This document shows, in pieces, positions 25,006 to 34,719 of a DNA stretch of 64,000 nt (its first letter is position 1; each line of letters begins with the position of its first letter). The position numbers were made by a program, and so were the translations under genes. Source of the stretch: Clostridia bacterium (GTDB lineage Bacteria > Bacillota > Clostridia > RGIG6154); contig JAFQQW010000024.1 of NCBI GenBank assembly GCA_017410375.1, forward strand, positions 1 through 64,000, written 5' to 3'. Under the pieces are notes generated by a model. It was not told where the DNA came from, did no database searches, and saw only the letters and a program-made list of their open reading frames with translations.

Positions 25006-27254
25006 CATTCATAGAAATTACGACTTAACACCTCTTGTTGCCACTCGCGCGAAAGAGATGTGAATTTTGCAGAGAACCCGCACACGCGTACAATCAGATC
25101 CTGATAATTCTCAGGATGTTTTTGTGCATCCAAAAGCTGTTCTTTGGTGGTGCAATTCAGCTGCAGACTCTGTACGGCAGACTTTGCTGTTGCTCTTAAA
25201 AAGGCCTCACAGGTATCAAGATTCATTCGGTCAGAGGGCAAAATGATATTTACAACCGAGTTTGAACCAAGTGTAGACGCATCCAAAGCCGATAAGCTGT
25301 TTATCACGCTTGTTACAGACGGAATTTTTTTAAGTCGCGAGGGCGTTAACCCCTGCGAGAAAAACTCTCCGTTTCGTCTGCCATCAGGTGTTGCAAGGGT
25401 TTGTTCTGCCCAGAAACGGATTTCTGTATAAGTAAGATGCCCCATATGCACTTTTCTGCCAAAGCTTTCGCTCTGTCTTTCATAAATAGCAAAAAGGTCA
25501 TTATTAAATCGGTTTGCAAAGGTGCAGGAAATTTCACTTCCGTCCCCCCAGCCGGGGCAAAGCAAAGCTTCACGGCGCATATTCTCTTCGCCTTCCCAGT
25601 TGTTTCTGACCGCTTCAAGCATCTCTTTTAAAGTATATTTCTTGGTATCAAACACTAAGGTTTTAATGGCAAGAAGAGAATCCACAATATTCGGAAAACC
25701 GACTAAAGTATGATATTCATCATGATATTTGCCACCGCACATGGTATAATCCTTATGCTGTTGCAAACAATTTACGAGAGTGGATGAAAAAATCGGAAAT
25801 CTGTCTACCTTATGAAAAATCTGTCCCCCTTCTTTGGTTATCCATAAACGTTCGGCAACCAGCAGCTCGATATTTTCCAGAACGGTTTTGTACAATTCTT
25901 CGAAGCTTTTACAGGTATCAAACGTCTTAAAGCGCAAACCCGTCTTTTCCATTTTATCTTGTCGGTTGTGTAAGGCAAACTCAAAGGTTTTCAAAAGATT
26001 CATGTAGTTTGCGTGGTCATATTTTTCAAAATTATCCGCCATACCCCAGCAACCCGAAATGAAATAGTCGCGCGCTTCTTCTATCGTTCTGCCATTGCGA
26101 CAAACCGCAGGAATCGTCGCCTCATCATTCTGATACAAAACGGTACTGGTACCTTTAATAACCGATTTATTGATTTCATCCAGATATTCTTTCGGAGAAT
26201 CGGAAGCGAATCTGCACTTAATTTTGGGGAAAATGATTTTTTCTTCCCGGTTTGCCTGCAGAAAAAGCTTAGTGATGTCGTTGTACAACGGATTTCCGTC
26301 CTGGTCACAACCGCCCAAGGTATAGGTGTTTTCAAGCTCATGGTCGGCATATCCTGCCATCAGCATGTCATGGTCATAATGCATATCCCACAAAAGTAAA
26401 AACTTAGCCACTAAATCATAGGCAGATTCATAGGTCAGCACGCCTTTTTCCACATCCGCTTTGTAAAAGGGATATAAATCCACATCAATTCTGCCGAAGG
26501 TATTCGGGCCGATTCCCTCCAAAGAGCCAACCGCGACACGCATAAACGCAAGCACACAAAGTGCTTCATAGAAGCTCTGCGGTTTTTCCCAAGGAACACG
26601 CGATGCTGTTTCGGCAATAAGGGAAAGGTTGCTTTTGCACACTTCATTTGTTTCGTTTTCCAGCATTTTTTTAGCTTTTTCGCTAAATTTTTCCGCCATT
26701 TTCTTCAAGACAAGCATGCCGTGACAAACTGCATTCAAAAATTCGGTTTCTTCCGGTGCTTTGGCATTTTCAAGCTCTGCCTTTGCCTCTTCATATATAC
26801 CCTTTAAGCCATGCTCTAAAATCGGACGGTTGTTGAAATTATAGTGTTGTGCTGTATCATTAAAGGGTCCGCAAATAAGATACAGTCGCTCATCGCATTG
26901 TGCTTGTCTTCGTTCGTTCAATTCTTCATTTTGTTCCCAAAAAAGATGCGCATTCCGCATATATACCCATCCGTTTGCCATGGTAAAACCATGGTTTTTT
27001 GCCCATCTTGCGCCATCGGATAAAGAGGTTAAGACACCCGTTTCATAATAAAAAGGACTGTTTTTAAACACAATCGGCTCAAACTCTTCGGCTATCACAT
27101 CATACTGCAAAAGCTTCTGCTCGGTTACTGTCATATCATCTGTTGCTTTTTTGTCAAGTAAAGAAAAGCACTTTTCTGCAAAATCCTTAGAACGCTTTTC
27201 ATCTCCCAACCAGTAAAACGACTTCAACTCATCGCGTAATTCCTGATAATTCAT
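25005..27254 (-). CDS. Glycyl radical enzyme, PFL-like family, without CxE motif
   Basis: 749 residues, a complete glycyl radical enzyme. The C-terminal radical loop RVCGFSAKF places the radical on Gly726; the thiyl cysteine is Cys402 in SGCWG. Two residues after this cysteine stands Gly, not the Glu found in glycerol dehydratase, choline lyase and isethionate lyase, so a different reaction is likely. No activase gene is adjacent, so activation must come from elsewhere. AAGGAG precedes the ATG. Divergent from the AraC gene at 27393. Substrate unknown. Confidence 0.9.
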   Translation of the reverse strand: MNYQELRDELKSFYWLGDEKRSKDFAEKCFSLLDKKATDDMTVTEQKLLQYDVIAEEFEPIVFKNSPFYYETGVLTSLSDGARWAKNHGFTMANGWVYMRNAHLFWEQNEELNERRQAQCDERLYLICGPFNDTAQHYNFNNRPILEHGLKGIYEEAKAELENAKAPEETEFLNAVCHGMLVLKKMAEKFSEKAKKMLENETNEVCKSNLSLIAETASRVPWEKPQSFYEALCVLAFMRVAVGSLEGIGPNTFGRIDVDLYPFYKADVEKGVLTYESAYDLVAKFLLLWDMHYDHDMLMAGYADHELENTYTLGGCDQDGNPLYNDITKLFLQANREEKIIFPKIKCRFASDSPKEYLDEINKSVIKGTSTVLYQNDEATIPAVCRNGRTIEEARDYFISGCWGMADNFEKYDHANYMNLLKTFEFALHNRQDKMEKTGLRFKTFDTCKSFEELYKTVLENIELLVAERLWITKEGGQIFHKVDRFPIFSSTLVNCLQQHKDYTMCGGKYHDEYHTLVGFPNIVDSLLAIKTLVFDTKKYTLKEMLEAVRNNWEGEENMRREALLCPGWGDGSEISCTFANRFNNDLFAIYERQSESFGRKVHMGHLTYTEIRFWAEQTLATPDGRRNGEFFSQGLTPSRLKKIPSVTSVINSLSALDASTLGSNSVVNIILPSDRMNLDTCEAFLRATAKSAVQSLQLNCTTKEQLLDAQKHPENYQDLIVRVCGFSAKFTSLSREWQQEVLSRNFYE

Positions 27255-27274
27255 GCAATCATCTCCTTGTATTC

Positions 27275-27304
27275 ATTATACAGTTTCCCTTACCAACTTT
27301 GCAA
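27275..27304 (-). promoter_or_regulatory. Promoter of the glycyl radical enzyme gene at 25005-27254
   Basis: TTGCAA (27304-27299), 18 bases, TATAAT (27280-27275) on the minus strand. Confidence 0.6.
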
Positions 27305-27342
27305 TGGAATAAAAAGAAATTTGTAAAATACGGAAATTTTTA

Positions 27343-27371
27343 TTGACAGCATTTAAAATTGATGCTACCAT
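27343..27371 (+). promoter_or_regulatory. Promoter of the AraC gene at 27393
   Basis: TTGACA (27343-27348), 17 bases, TACCAT (27366-27371). Confidence 0.6.
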
Positions 27372-27392
27372 AAAATCAAGGAGGCGTTTTTT

Positions 27393-28127
27393 ATGAATTT
27401 TCCGAAATTCAGGGTAAAAGATGTTTTGGGTGTTGTACGTTATATACCAACCACAAAGCAATGGCGTTCTGCCAACCTGCACCACATTGTCGGTATTAAG
27501 CTTAAAGGAAAGGCGCTTCACACCCTTAAAAATGACGAATTTATGTTAACCCAAAACTGCGTTTATTTTTTCAATCAAAAAGATGTATACCATGTTAAAG
27601 TATTAGAGCCAAGCGAAGCTTTTTCCATTCATTTTACAACTTTCGAGGACATTGAAACAGACAGTTTTTGCATTCCCCTTTCTGCGCCCGATACATTTGT
27701 GTCTGTTTTGCAAAAAGCGGAAACGGCACAAAAGAACGGAGAAGAACTACTGCTTGTTTCGCTATTATATCAATTTTTAGCAGAGCTTGAATCGGTGCAC
27801 CGGAAAAAATATTTTCCAAAAGATAAGCGCATGACAGATGCTAAAAGCTATATAGATACGCATTTTACCGACTGTGATTGCCTGGAAAAAGCGATTGAAA
27901 ACAGCCAAATCACTGCGCGACGTTTTGGCGAACTCTTCCGTGTCAATTTCGGTACAACACCCAACCGTTACATCACCTTTAAACGGATTGAATATGCCAA
28001 AAGCCTGCTTTTGACCAAAACCGTTTCGGTAAGCGATGTTGCAACCCTTTGCGGATACTCAGACATTTATTATTTCAGTAAGGTCTTTAAAAAAGAAACA
28101 GGGGTTTCGCCGATTAAATGGAACTAA
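27393..28127 (+). CDS. AraC family transcriptional regulator
   Basis: 244 residues. The N-terminal domain is short and cupin-like; the C-terminal helix-turn-helix pair ends CGYSDIYYFSKVFKKETGVSPIKW. AAGGAGG precedes the ATG. It diverges from the GRE gene at 25005-27254 with 138 bases between, and is its likely regulator. Confidence 0.9.
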   Translation: MNFPKFRVKDVLGVVRYIPTTKQWRSANLHHIVGIKLKGKALHTLKNDEFMLTQNCVYFFNQKDVYHVKVLEPSEAFSIHFTTFEDIETDSFCIPLSAPDTFVSVLQKAETAQKNGEELLLVSLLYQFLAELESVHRKKYFPKDKRMTDAKSYIDTHFTDCDCLEKAIENSQITARRFGELFRVNFGTTPNRYITFKRIEYAKSLLLTKTVSVSDVATLCGYSDIYYFSKVFKKETGVSPIKWN

Positions 28128-28143
28128 GTATTCCGTGTGTTCG

Positions 28144-28172
28144 TTGACAAATAGCGCCTTTTATGTTATAGT
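28144..28172 (+). promoter_or_regulatory. Promoter of the transporter operon at 28196
   Basis: TTGACA (28144-28149), 17 bases, TATAGT (28167-28172). Confidence 0.72.
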
Positions 28173-28195
28173 AAATGAAAAGAGAGGCGACCTGA

Positions 28196-29242
28196 ATGAA
28201 ACAAGACCAAAAACTTGCTTTTATATACACACTGTTACATTTTTTAGTCGATTTTACCACTATTTTTCTGGTTTGCAAGGTATTAACCGGTCCGATTGTG
28301 GGATTAGCAAACCATTCCTTTGTATTTATTATATATAACCTCGTGGCATTTGCAGGACAGCTACCTATCGGTATCCTTTTGGATTTCCTGCAAAAGAACA
28401 GGCTTGTGGCAGCGGCCGGCTGTGCGCTTTCGGGCATTGCGTTCCCGCTATCCTTTGTTTTTCCGTGGCTTGCCTGCTTTATAGGTGCTTTGGGAAACGG
28501 TGCATTTCATATTGGTGCCGGTGCTGACATTTTGAAGATGAGTATGCCAAAAGCCGGGCTTTCAGGCATTTTTGTAAGCAGTGGCGCGCTTGGTGTGTGG
28601 CTTGCATACAAAGCCTCCGGCACATTTTTTCTTTATTTCTGTCCCTTTGTGATGTTTTTAGCTACTGCTTACCTTTTGCTTTCAAAAAACCTCGGGTCGG
28701 ACAGAAAATTTGCGAAGATATATTTTACAAATCCAAAGCCCCTTGTTATAACCGCAGTTTTGTGTTTTAGTCTGACAATCATAATTCGCTCTTTTTTGGG
28801 TATGGTGATGTCTTTTTCATGGAAGGCAGTTCCGTATCTGTCTTTGCTGTCTGTTTTGGCTGTATTTGGCGGAAAAGCAGTGGGCGGCCTTCTTGGAGAC
28901 GGACTCGGCTATACAAGGACCGCTGTTTTGTCCCTTGGCATTTCTTTTGTTACGTTCCTTTTCGCCTTTGAATTCCCCTTTATGGGTATTCTTGCCATTT
29001 TTTGCTTTAACATGACCATGCCGTTAACCCTTACAGCGATTGCCGGACTTTGCAGACAAAAATACGGGTTTGCGTTCGGACTTACCACCTTCGCGTTGGC
29101 GTTAGGCTTTATTCCGGTTGTTTTCGGAGCAGGCAATTTTTTCGGTATGCCTATGTTACTTCTTTGTGTAGGACTTTCATTGTTTCTTCTCGTTTTTGGC
29201 TACTTGCTTTTGGACAAAATGCAAGGAGTTGCTAAAAAATGA
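28196..29242 (+). CDS. MFS-like membrane transporter
   Basis: 348 residues, about ten to eleven transmembrane segments. GILLDFLQKNRLVAAAG resembles the conserved loop between helices 2 and 3 of major facilitator proteins, but the length is short for that family, so the assignment is tentative. GAGAGGCGA precedes the ATG. It is followed without gap by a small membrane protein gene (ATGA overlap), so the two products may work together. Substrate unknown. Confidence 0.65.
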   Translation: MKQDQKLAFIYTLLHFLVDFTTIFLVCKVLTGPIVGLANHSFVFIIYNLVAFAGQLPIGILLDFLQKNRLVAAAGCALSGIAFPLSFVFPWLACFIGALGNGAFHIGAGADILKMSMPKAGLSGIFVSSGALGVWLAYKASGTFFLYFCPFVMFLATAYLLLSKNLGSDRKFAKIYFTNPKPLVITAVLCFSLTIIIRSFLGMVMSFSWKAVPYLSLLSVLAVFGGKAVGGLLGDGLGYTRTAVLSLGISFVTFLFAFEFPFMGILAIFCFNMTMPLTLTAIAGLCRQKYGFAFGLTTFALALGFIPVVFGAGNFFGMPMLLLCVGLSLFLLVFGYLLLDKMQGVAKK

Positions 29243-29586
29243 TATGGATACTGCATATATTGCTTTTCAATTTAACAATTGTTCTTTTAACCGAGCTGAC
29301 TCTTGGCTTTTTTCTGGGTGCAACATCACTTAAAAAACTGCTCACACTTGCTCTGGCTAATATCATAACCAATCCCGTTGTTGTATTGTCATCGCTTTCT
29401 CTGACGCTTTTTTTAAGTACATTTCACCCCATTGGTCTTTTGATTTTAGAGCTTCTTGCTTTTCTTACAGAAGGGTTTATATTTTCAAAGTGTCATGTTT
29501 CTAATACTAAAAATCCGTATATTATTTCACTCCTTCTAAATGTTGCCTCATTTGGAATTGGTGAAATTATAAATATTATCTTTTAA
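29239..29586 (+). CDS. Small four-helix membrane protein of unknown function
   Basis: 115 residues with about four predicted transmembrane segments and few charged residues. I do not recognise the family. Its start overlaps the stop of the transporter gene as ATGA (29239-29242), so it is translationally coupled to it. An accessory subunit of that transporter is possible but unproven. Confidence 0.6.
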   Translation: MIWILHILLFNLTIVLLTELTLGFFLGATSLKKLLTLALANIITNPVVVLSSLSLTLFLSTFHPIGLLILELLAFLTEGFIFSKCHVSNTKNPYIISLLLNVASFGIGEIINIIF

Positions 29587-29602
29587 AAAGGAAGGACAAA
29601 AA

Positions 29603-30184
29603 ATGAAGAAAACAGTATTACTTTTAGTTTTAGTTACTCTGCTTATTTCAGGGAATGTTATAAACATTCTGGCAGATGCAGTAGCCTATGATATGGATCC
29701 TGCCGGCTACTATGTATATGTCCTGACCCCTGACGGTGGCTTGAATATGCGAAGCGGTCCGGGCACCAATTATAACAAGGTGTTGGAATCCCCCATCCCT
29801 GACTATGAAAAGCTTTATATTGAATATACCTCAGGCAACTGGGGCTATACCTCTTATAATGGCACCCATGGTTGGGTTGCTCTGGTGCAGACAACCACCA
29901 CACCTCCTGCTCCCCAGCCTGCGCCGCAACAACCGGTTGAAGCACCTGTAACAAAACCAGCTGAACCTACGACGCCCGATGAACCGGACGAGGTTATGCC
30001 GATAGCAGAACCGGAAACAGAACAACAGCAAAACGTTTCCGAAACCGCTGAGCCTGCCGGTGCAACAGAAAATATGCAATCTCCCCTTATGGGACAAATT
30101 CTTTTGATTGCCATCCTGGTTCTTCTGGTTGTAATCATTGCAATTTTGCTTATCATTATCATCAATATGAAATCCAAAAAATAA
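29603..30184 (+). CDS. Exported SH3-domain protein with C-terminal membrane anchor
   Basis: 193 residues. An N-terminal signal peptide (residues 1-24) is followed by one bacterial SH3 domain (DGGLNMRSGPGTNYNKV through HGWVALV, about 45-95), a proline- and glutamate-rich linker (100-150), and a final transmembrane segment with a KSKK tail. Bacterial SH3 domains often bind cell wall peptides. AAGGAAGG precedes the ATG. Third gene on this strand; its link to the transporter is by position only. Confidence 0.75.
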   Translation: MKKTVLLLVLVTLLISGNVINILADAVAYDMDPAGYYVYVLTPDGGLNMRSGPGTNYNKVLESPIPDYEKLYIEYTSGNWGYTSYNGTHGWVALVQTTTTPPAPQPAPQQPVEAPVTKPAEPTTPDEPDEVMPIAEPETEQQQNVSETAEPAGATENMQSPLMGQILLIAILVLLVVIIAILLIIIINMKSKK

Positions 30185-30190
30185 ATTAGA

Positions 30191-30219
30191 AAAGACACCT
30201 TACGGTGTCTTTTTTTTGT
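30191..30219. terminator. Bidirectional terminator
   Basis: Stem AAAGACACC/GGTGTCTTT with loop TTAC and an eight-T run, between convergent genes. Confidence 0.9.
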
Positions 30220-32320
30220 GCTCTATTCTGAAATATATGTTGCCGGTTATCTGTTCGCCCAAAAGATACTTTCCGTACTTTGCATCCTCCACAAGCTTAA
30301 ATCTTGTGTCAAAAATCGGTGTCGCATTCGCATCATTTAAACAAACCATAGCGTCGCAATCCTTTTCGCTGAAAAGTCTGACCGTTGCATCCTTTAATCC
30401 TCCGATGGAAATGCTTCTTCGGAATCTTGCATTTACAGGCGGTGCTTCACGGCAGGAAATTACGCCATCTTTCTGTTCCACATAAACGCGACATTCTCTG
30501 TGTTCGCTTCGTGAAAAACGATAGGTAGAAAATCCGTCCTTGATTTCAGTTTCCATTCCGCACAAAATCGGCGCACCTAATGGAAATTTAAAGCATGTCT
30601 CGGTTGTGGTATCTGGGTTATATGCCGAGAAAATCCATGCATTATCGCTTTTGGATATTGTCATAGCAGGAGGCTTTGGAGAAGAAGGCTTTAGGTTGAA
30701 TTTTATGCTGTGACCAAAGGTTCCCCATGCCTGTTGTAGCGCAGACGGTACATCCGACACATCCACTTTAATCAGATTTTTAAAGTTGCTTACCGCCTCT
30801 AATTTTTGGGCTGTACCGTACAAAATCACACCAATACCTTTGTTCCCGAATTCAGCAAGCTTTTCAGCAACCGCACTGTTCAAGGGAACAGGTGTTATAA
30901 GTGTAGAGTTTTTATATAAATCTGTATCGTGATTTAAAAAGGAATCCGTAGAGGTTACACAACAAAGGGGAAAACCGTTATTTATTGCCGCCGATACAAA
31001 ACGGTCGCCTTCGTTCATTTCCTTTAAAAGATTCTCATCTTCTGCCGTTGTAAATTCACGCATGGGATAGACCCAAACTAATGGTGCAATCGAATCGGGG
31101 GCATCCTTTTCAGCTTTTAAAATGTGCGGCAAGGGTTCATTTACACAGCAATCCGGCATATCGCCATAGGAATTGTCAATGGATAAAATATTGAATTTGT
31201 TTGCAGTTTCAATTGTCCCCTCTTTTGTAATTCTGGAGATTGCCATGGGCAGATAAATGTCATACGGCATTCCATCGTAGCGATCATACCAGGGAGAATT
31301 CACCCACCAGGGGTCATGCAAATAGTACCGGAACGGAAAGCTTTCGTTCGGAAGCTCACAGATTCTTGTCATGTGCCCCATGATTTCAAGGCCAAAATCA
31401 TCGTTTAATGCCGCCCATGGTGAGTTAGGCGGTGCAGTAATATTGAGGTCAGCATTGTAAATATCGTAAAGCGGAACGCCATCACTGGCATAATCTATAC
31501 CAACTGAATTATTTGTACCTCTCGTTTCCAACGGAATGTCGCAAGCATCCCGAAACAGCTTCCAGAATGCAAATACCTTTTCTTTGGTAGCCTGCAATTT
31601 TTCAGGATAATAAGTTTTCCCGTCAAAGATTTTACCCGTTTTCTTCCAGGGGTCTGCACTAAAGCCTAAGCCGTTTGACAGCCACAGATAATCAAAACCC
31701 ATATCCTTTAAAAAGCAATTGGACTGCATTCCGAGAAATGTCCCAAAAGGCGTGCCTTGCGGAATGCCGTTCGGGTATGCTGCATAGTGAAAATTGTCTG
31801 CATTTAAGGTTGCGGTCGCATCCACAAACCCGAGTCTATCCACCGCGGATGCACCTAAACATTCTTTGTGACGATTATATTTAAAATCAGACACAGCAAA
31901 TTCGGGACCGATATCAAAGGTTTCTCCCACACGGACTGTGGCATTCGGAAAAGCTTTGCGCCCCTCCTCCTTAAAGGAGGAAATAATTGTTTTTAAAATT
32001 CCATAGGTCATTTTTGGCGGATTTTTGATGTAATCCACCTTCCGTTCATGCAAAGAGGTTTCAAGGGGTGTATCTTGATCCTGATACGGCAGATTCGCAG
32101 TACCCATAAATTGGCACCACTCAAAGGGCGCATTTAAATCACCTGCATAATCTAAAATTTCACTACCGTCACCCACCCACAGCATAATGGAAATGATTTC
32201 TCTGTTTTTAAGGAGCGGTCTCCATTGCTCGAATACACCTGCGCACACTTTACGGATGAAAGCTTTGTCCGTCTGTTTAAAGGGTTTTAAGCTTATTTCA
32301 AGAGTTACATTTTTAAACAT
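30200..32320 (-). CDS. Large protein of unknown family, isomerase operon partner
   Basis: About 706 residues and no recognised domain. It has many aromatic and acidic residues and stretches such as YLHDPWWVNSPWYDRYDGMPYD and TRGTNNSVGIDY, suggesting a carbohydrate-active TIM-barrel protein, but no catalytic motif can be named. It has no signal peptide. ATG 32320 has AAGGTG 6 bases upstream; a GTG at 32329 overlaps the isomerase stop (GTGA) and is an alternative. Coupling to the isomerase gene points to a shared sugar pathway. Confidence 0.7.
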   Translation of the reverse strand: MFKNVTLEISLKPFKQTDKAFIRKVCAGVFEQWRPLLKNREIISIMLWVGDGSEILDYAGDLNAPFEWCQFMGTANLPYQDQDTPLETSLHERKVDYIKNPPKMTYGILKTIISSFKEEGRKAFPNATVRVGETFDIGPEFAVSDFKYNRHKECLGASAVDRLGFVDATATLNADNFHYAAYPNGIPQGTPFGTFLGMQSNCFLKDMGFDYLWLSNGLGFSADPWKKTGKIFDGKTYYPEKLQATKEKVFAFWKLFRDACDIPLETRGTNNSVGIDYASDGVPLYDIYNADLNITAPPNSPWAALNDDFGLEIMGHMTRICELPNESFPFRYYLHDPWWVNSPWYDRYDGMPYDIYLPMAISRITKEGTIETANKFNILSIDNSYGDMPDCCVNEPLPHILKAEKDAPDSIAPLVWVYPMREFTTAEDENLLKEMNEGDRFVSAAINNGFPLCCVTSTDSFLNHDTDLYKNSTLITPVPLNSAVAEKLAEFGNKGIGVILYGTAQKLEAVSNFKNLIKVDVSDVPSALQQAWGTFGHSIKFNLKPSSPKPPAMTISKSDNAWIFSAYNPDTTTETCFKFPLGAPILCGMETEIKDGFSTYRFSRSEHRECRVYVEQKDGVISCREAPPVNARFRRSISIGGLKDATVRLFSEKDCDAMVCLNDANATPIFDTRFKLVEDAKYGKYLLGEQITGNIYFRIEHKKKTP

Positions 32321-32325
32321 ATTCT

Positions 32326-33753
32326 TCACCTTACTTCAACCAATTCTATACCGCTGATTTTTGCAAATTTTCGTAAAGTTTCCATATGATGGCCGATACC
32401 TAGTGCCAGATGATGTGTAGGCCCTGCCTCGCACCAACGGGATAAAAACGTACCAATCGGACAATTAAAGCTTACACGGGTATTGGTGTTGCCGGTTTGC
32501 GGAATTTCGCCCGGTAAAGATTCGCCCTCTGCCGCAATCATACGGAATTTACCATTTCTGTCAAGAGAAATGCTCAGGAGCGTAACAGGACCTGATTGAA
32601 TGGAAAATTCCACACCGATACCGCTGCCTGACTTTCCATGGTATTTTTTTAATTTCCGAAGTCTTGGCTTGCCTTCTGCGATAGCCGTATTGTGCGGACC
32701 GTCATGCCCGATTAAAACCACATCACTTTCGGTATCAAAGGGATGAATTTCGGCAAAGGAACCGCCACCGCCAATGTTTTTCATAATCAGCATTGCCGCT
32801 GCGGTTTTAAGGTCGGCCTCGCCCGCTAAAGGAACGCCTGACGAGGTAAGAAGAGTGTTTCCGATAATTAAGTTTGCGGCAATTTGTTCGTAAGGGTTTC
32901 CGGGTTCACTCTTGTAGTAGTACGCAAGGGCAGAAAGCTTATTTGTATTCACCAGTTTTTTAAGCGCAACAGCTTGTCTTGCAGAAAATGCAAAGTCTTC
33001 TTTTTGAACATAATCGGTCAACGGGTCCACGGACGGGTCGCAAATTTCAAAAATACTTTTGATTTCTTCAATCTGTTCATCAATTTCCGATTCGGTTGCC
33101 GCCTCTGAAAGTTTAACAAGCTCGCACATTTCAAGCATTTTCACATGTGCGCCAAAGGTTGCGGTAAATGCTGTAGGATCGGTGTGCATATCATACATAC
33201 CCTCGTAAGTGTGTCCTAAATAGCCAATGGTTTCATACTTAAAGCCTGCCATGGCAACTGCCGCAAGCACCCACCCTTTTACCTGTTCTTTAATATATTC
33301 TTCCTGCGAAGAAGAAGCCACTATGCACGGCGGAATGTCTCTGCCCATTCTCTCATAAACCCCTGCAATTTCAGGCATAGCACAAACATCGTCGTTTGCA
33401 AGTTGCATGTAAGTGGTTGTATGAGAGTAGTCCAAATGTGTCAGAGGTTGAATACCCACAAGTACCTGCGGAATATCCAGATATCTTGCAAAGGGTGCGC
33501 AAACTGCAGAGGGTACATAGGTAGAAAGCAGAACAAACAATAAGTCCGCATCCTCTTTTTTTAGTGCCCTTACCGCATCAAATGCCCCTTCTGCACAATC
33601 AATGTAACCTATGTCCACCACCTCGCATACACGCGCATCTAAATATTTTTTAAAATGCGTTGTCTTTTGCATCAGTTCTTCTTTCAAACCCTCAAACTGC
33701 TGAAAATAGATATAATGACCTAAAGAAACAACTGCAATCTTTGCTTTTTTCAT
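32326..33753 (-). CDS. L-arabinose/L-fucose isomerase family protein
   Basis: 475 residues. Metal and catalytic positions of the AraA-type fold are visible: a Glu in PLAGEADLKTA, a Glu in FAEIHPFD, a His in GHDGPHN, and a His in GPTHHLALGIGHH near the C-terminus. Members interconvert aldoses and ketoses with Mn2+. Sequence is divergent from classical AraA, so the sugar is unknown. AGGAGG precedes the ATG. First gene of a two-gene operon, divergent from the AraC gene at 33899. Confidence 0.82.
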   Translation of the reverse strand: MKKAKIAVVSLGHYIYFQQFEGLKEELMQKTTHFKKYLDARVCEVVDIGYIDCAEGAFDAVRALKKEDADLLFVLLSTYVPSAVCAPFARYLDIPQVLVGIQPLTHLDYSHTTTYMQLANDDVCAMPEIAGVYERMGRDIPPCIVASSSQEEYIKEQVKGWVLAAVAMAGFKYETIGYLGHTYEGMYDMHTDPTAFTATFGAHVKMLEMCELVKLSEAATESEIDEQIEEIKSIFEICDPSVDPLTDYVQKEDFAFSARQAVALKKLVNTNKLSALAYYYKSEPGNPYEQIAANLIIGNTLLTSSGVPLAGEADLKTAAAMLIMKNIGGGGSFAEIHPFDTESDVVLIGHDGPHNTAIAEGKPRLRKLKKYHGKSGSGIGVEFSIQSGPVTLLSISLDRNGKFRMIAAEGESLPGEIPQTGNTNTRVSFNCPIGTFLSRWCEAGPTHHLALGIGHHMETLRKFAKISGIELVEVR

Positions 33754-33851
33754 ACCACATACCTCCTAGTTTATATTCGTATGTTAGCACAAAACGCAAC
33801 AAGAATCAATGGAATTTCATGATGTTTATAGCACAATATGTCCATCATTTA

Positions 33852-33880
33852 TTGACATTTGTTTCGCGTTTTGCTACAAT
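33852..33880 (+). promoter_or_regulatory. Promoter of the AraC gene at 33899
   Basis: TTGACA (33852-33857), 17 bases, TACAAT (33875-33880). Confidence 0.75.
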
Positions 33881-33898
33881 GAGAACGGGGGTGAAATT

Positions 33899-34693
33899 AT
33901 GAAAAGCACGGAAAATTTTTATTTTGACATCAAACGAATCAATGTTGCACATGAATTTGTGCTCAATCAAAAAGATAAATGCGAATATTTAAACAGTCGA
34001 AAGTTTTATGGTGTTATTTACGCCCTTTCCGGAGAAGCGGAATACCGTTTTTCAGACGGCAATCGTCTTACAATCAGAGAAGGCGAAGTCCTTCTGCTCT
34101 CACCAAAAGCTACGTACGCCATTGTCACCACAAAACCTTTTAAACATTTCACCGTCAATTTTGAACTGCATATATCTACTTCCAATCTTTCTTTTTTTAC
34201 AGATGATTTTTGTTTGTTGCACACCGAAAACAGCGAATGGTATCGCCACACCTTTAAAGAACTGGTTACCCACTGGCAAAACAGAAAATCAAGTTATGAA
34301 ATGCGTGCAACGGCATCCCTTTATCATCTTCTAGCGTTCTTGTGTACGGAAATTCATGAACAAAAATACAACACCGCCTCACACTTAAGACTCCGCCCCG
34401 TAAAAGAATACATTGAGCAGAACTTTAACCGTAATATTTCTCTTAATCTGCTTGCAAATTACGCCAGCATGAGCACAACCCATTTCAGACGCGAATGGAC
34501 AAAAATATATGGCACATCACCCCTGCAATACAGAGATACTTTACGTTTAAGCTATGCCAAAGAATATCTTTTAACCGGCTATTATTCGGTAACCGAGGTG
34601 GCAGAAAAATGCGGATTTGAGGATACAAACTACTTTATCCGTTTTTTCAAAAAACACACAGGAATTACACCAAAACTCTTCAGCAAACTATAA
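33899..34693 (+). CDS. AraC family transcriptional regulator
   Basis: 264 residues. N-terminal cupin (YALSGEAEYRF, REGEVLLLSP) and C-terminal helix-turn-helix pair ending CGFEDTNYFIRFFKKHTGITPKLF. GGGGGTG precedes the ATG at 33899; the frame is open 30 codons further upstream, but that stretch overlaps the promoter and is rejected. Divergent from the isomerase operon, the likely target. Confidence 0.9.
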   Translation: MKSTENFYFDIKRINVAHEFVLNQKDKCEYLNSRKFYGVIYALSGEAEYRFSDGNRLTIREGEVLLLSPKATYAIVTTKPFKHFTVNFELHISTSNLSFFTDDFCLLHTENSEWYRHTFKELVTHWQNRKSSYEMRATASLYHLLAFLCTEIHEQKYNTASHLRLRPVKEYIEQNFNRNISLNLLANYASMSTTHFRREWTKIYGTSPLQYRDTLRLSYAKEYLLTGYYSVTEVAEKCGFEDTNYFIRFFKKHTGITPKLFSKL

Positions 34694-34719
34694 AAATCCG
34701 TCCGTTTGGGCGGATTTTT
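34692..34719. terminator. Bidirectional terminator
   Basis: Stem AAAAATCCGTCC/GGGCGGATTTTT with loop GTTT. Confidence 0.9.
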
